This document shows positions 62,846 to 64,000 of a DNA stretch of 64,000 bases, in pieces. The DNA comes from JADJWR01 sp964610575 (GTDB taxonomy: Bacteria > Pseudomonadota > Gammaproteobacteria > Burkholderiales > Burkholderiaceae_F), in the NCBI GenBank assembly GCA_964610575.1, contig CAZSYX010000002.1, positions 1-64,000 on the forward strand. The letters run 5' to 3'. Each line of letters starts with the position of its first letter. Position 1 is the stretch's first letter. Under the pieces are notes generated by a model. It was not told the origin of the DNA. It worked only from the letters and a program-made list of their open reading frames with translations, and ran no database searches. The position numbers were made by a program, and so were the translations under genes.

Positions 62846-63496
62846 ATGCGCCTCAAAGGGAAAGTCTCGATCATCACCGGCGGCGCGCAGGGCATCGGTC
62901 TTGCGACGGCGCGCAAGTTCGCCGCCGAGGGAGCGATCGTCGCCATCGCCGACCTGAAGCGCGAGCCGGTCGACGAAGCGCTGCGGGAGCTGCGCGGCAG
63001 CGGCGCGACGGCCGAGGACTTCACCGTCGACGTAACCAGGCGCGAGCAGATCGATGCGATGGTGCAGCGGCTGAAGGTGAGCTTCGGGCGTATCGACGTG
63101 CCGGTCAACAACGCCGGCATCACGCTCGATGCTCGGCTGCAGAAGATGACCGAAGTGCAATTCGACACGGTCATCGCGGTGAATCTCAAGGGCACCTGCA
63201 ACTGCGCGCAGGCGGTGATCGAGACGATGAGCGAGGAGGGAAGCGGCGTGATCCTTAACGCGTCGAGCGTGGTCGGCATCTACGGCAATTGCGGGCAGAG
63301 CGGCTACGCGGCGAGCAGGTTCGGCGTGATCGGCTTCGCCAAGACCCGGGCGCGCGAACTCGGACCCAAGGGCATCCGCTGCCACGCGCTTCTCGTCGAC
63401 GCGCCGGTCGCCGGCGGCACGCCACACTGCGTGTTTCCGATTTCTCCCGCAGCGCTGCTTGCTGCCAGCGGCGGCCGCGAGGTCGAGATCGGCTGA
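62846..63496 (+). CDS. FabG-like short-chain dehydrogenase with altered active site and aberrant C-terminus
   Basis: The N-terminal about 180 residues are clearly of the FabG/3-oxoacyl-ACP reductase SDR type: TGGAQGIGLAT cofactor loop, NNAGITLDA, and SSVVGIYGN with the catalytic Ser. The catalytic Y...K motif reads YAASR, with Arg in place of the essential Lys. After ELGPKGIR the usual VNAVAPGFI segment is missing and the protein ends at 216 residues with unrelated sequence, some 30 residues short. It may be decaying, frameshifted or diverged to a non-catalytic role. It joins marC by a TGATG overlap. Confidence 0.8.
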   Translation: MRLKGKVSIITGGAQGIGLATARKFAAEGAIVAIADLKREPVDEALRELRGSGATAEDFTVDVTRREQIDAMVQRLKVSFGRIDVPVNNAGITLDARLQKMTEVQFDTVIAVNLKGTCNCAQAVIETMSEEGSGVILNASSVVGIYGNCGQSGYAASRFGVIGFAKTRARELGPKGIRCHALLVDAPVAGGTPHCVFPISPAALLAASGGREVEIG

Positions 63497-64000
63497 TGGA
63501 CGCGAGCTTCGTTTCCGCCGTCGTCCTGCTGCTGATCGTCTGCGATCCGTTCGGCAACATCCCGATCTTCATCAGCGCGCTGCAAGACGTGCCGCGCGAG
63601 CGGCGGCGGGCGATCATCCTGCGCGAGTGCCTGATCGCCTTCGCGGTCCTGGTGACCTTCGTGTTCATCGGCGGTCCGTTCCTCCGCCTGCTCGGTCTGT
63701 CCGAACTGAGCCTGCAGATCGGCGGCGGCGTAGTGCTGATGCTGGTCGCGTTGCGCATGGTGTTCCCGACACCCGAAGGCGTCTTCGGCCAGAGCCCGGG
63801 CGGCGAGCCGTTCATCGTGCCGCTTGCAGTGCCCGCGCTGGCTGGCCCATCGGCGCTGGCGACCGTGCTGTTGCTGGTGTCTCGCGATCCTGCCCGCCTG
63901 TGGCAGTGGGTGGCTGCGATTGCGGTGGTCATGGGGGTGAGCGCGGTCGTGCTGGGGTTTTCCGAGAGGATCATGCGGTTACTGGGCGAGCGCGTCACGC
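63496..64000 (+). CDS. MarC family membrane protein (cut by the window end)
   Basis: The visible 168 residues contain four to five transmembrane helices with the MarC/YhgN signatures DPFGNIPIF near residues 17-25 and PLAVPALAGPSALATVLLL in the middle. The family was once linked to multiple antibiotic resistance, but that is disputed and function is unknown. The start ATG overlaps the SDR stop as TGATG. The C-terminal part lies beyond 64000. Confidence 0.88.
   Translation, partial: MDASFVSAVVLLLIVCDPFGNIPIFISALQDVPRERRRAIILRECLIAFAVLVTFVFIGGPFLRLLGLSELSLQIGGGVVLMLVALRMVFPTPEGVFGQSPGGEPFIVPLAVPALAGPSALATVLLLVSRDPARLWQWVAAIAVVMGVSAVVLGFSERIMRLLGERVT

Overview
The window is a chromosomal segment of a high-GC Gram-negative bacterium, most likely a betaproteobacterium of the Burkholderiales/Rhodocyclales type. 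The evidence is gene order. A complete dcw (division and cell wall) cluster runs into lpxC, a DUF721 gene, an M23 peptidase, secA and argJ. A minus-strand block pilB-pilC-pilD-coaE-zapD-yacG follows. Later come ffh / ccsA-like / PP0621 / pilS-pilR-ampD, then nrdA-nrdB with a lysine/alanine-rich histone H1-like gene, and kinase / DUF3426 / prmA / accC / accB / aroQ. These neighbourhoods are typical of betaproteobacteria; the genus cannot be resolved by reading. No phage, insertion sequence, CRISPR array, toxin-antitoxin pair or defence island was seen. This is core, vertically inherited DNA.

Layout. 286-17533 (+): a sigma70-type promoter and MraZ boxes, then mraZ-rsmH-ftsL-ftsI-murE-murF-mraY-murD-ftsW-murG-murC-ddlB-ftsQ-ftsA, with every junction from rsmH to ftsA overlapping. 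A 149-base spacer holding heptamer repeats and a potential stem-loop precedes ftsZ. 17570-18376 (-): a DUF2189 membrane protein. 18497-27262: lpxC (+), a DUF721/DciA-like gene (-), M23 peptidase, secA, argJ, a DUF815 ATPase and a Nudix-TenI-like fusion (all +). 27322-35490 (-): ispB, tRNA-Pro(CGG), a frameshifted HlyC/CorC-type gene, pilB, pilC, pilD, coaE, zapD, yacG. 35752-38589 (+): rplU-rpmA, terminator, obgE-proB. 38612-39184 (-): rppH. 39262-41650 (+): proS and a lytic transglycosylase. 41680-43071 (-): ffh. 43119-47939 (+): ccsA-like, PP0621, pilS, pilR, ampD. 48028-52386 (+): a promoter with paired NrdR boxes, then nrdA-nrdB. 52387-52999: a long non-coding stretch. 53000-54062 (+): histone H1-like gene, strong terminator, yggT. 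54072-60808 (-): an uncharacterised protein, a TlpA-like thioredoxin, terminator, aroQ, accB, accC, prmA, DUF3426, PfkB-family kinase. 60871-64000 (+): mpl, a YqiA-like esterase, an aberrant FabG-like SDR, and marC cut by the window end.

Together the genes cover peptidoglycan precursor synthesis (meso-DAP type, from the MurE DNPR motif), divisome assembly (FtsL/I/W/Q/A/Z, ZapD), muropeptide recycling (Mpl, AmpD, lytic transglycosylase), lipid A commitment (LpxC), Sec/SRP export (SecA, Ffh), type IV pilus assembly and control (PilBCD, PilSR), class Ia deoxynucleotide synthesis and fatty acid precursor supply (AccBC). Nothing here looks like a wholly new multi-gene system. The items most worth a second look are the ftsA-ftsZ spacer, the broken HlyC/CorC gene, the degenerate FabG-like gene, the paired NrdR boxes, the 613-base region before the histone-like gene, and the uncharacterised protein divergent from mpl.
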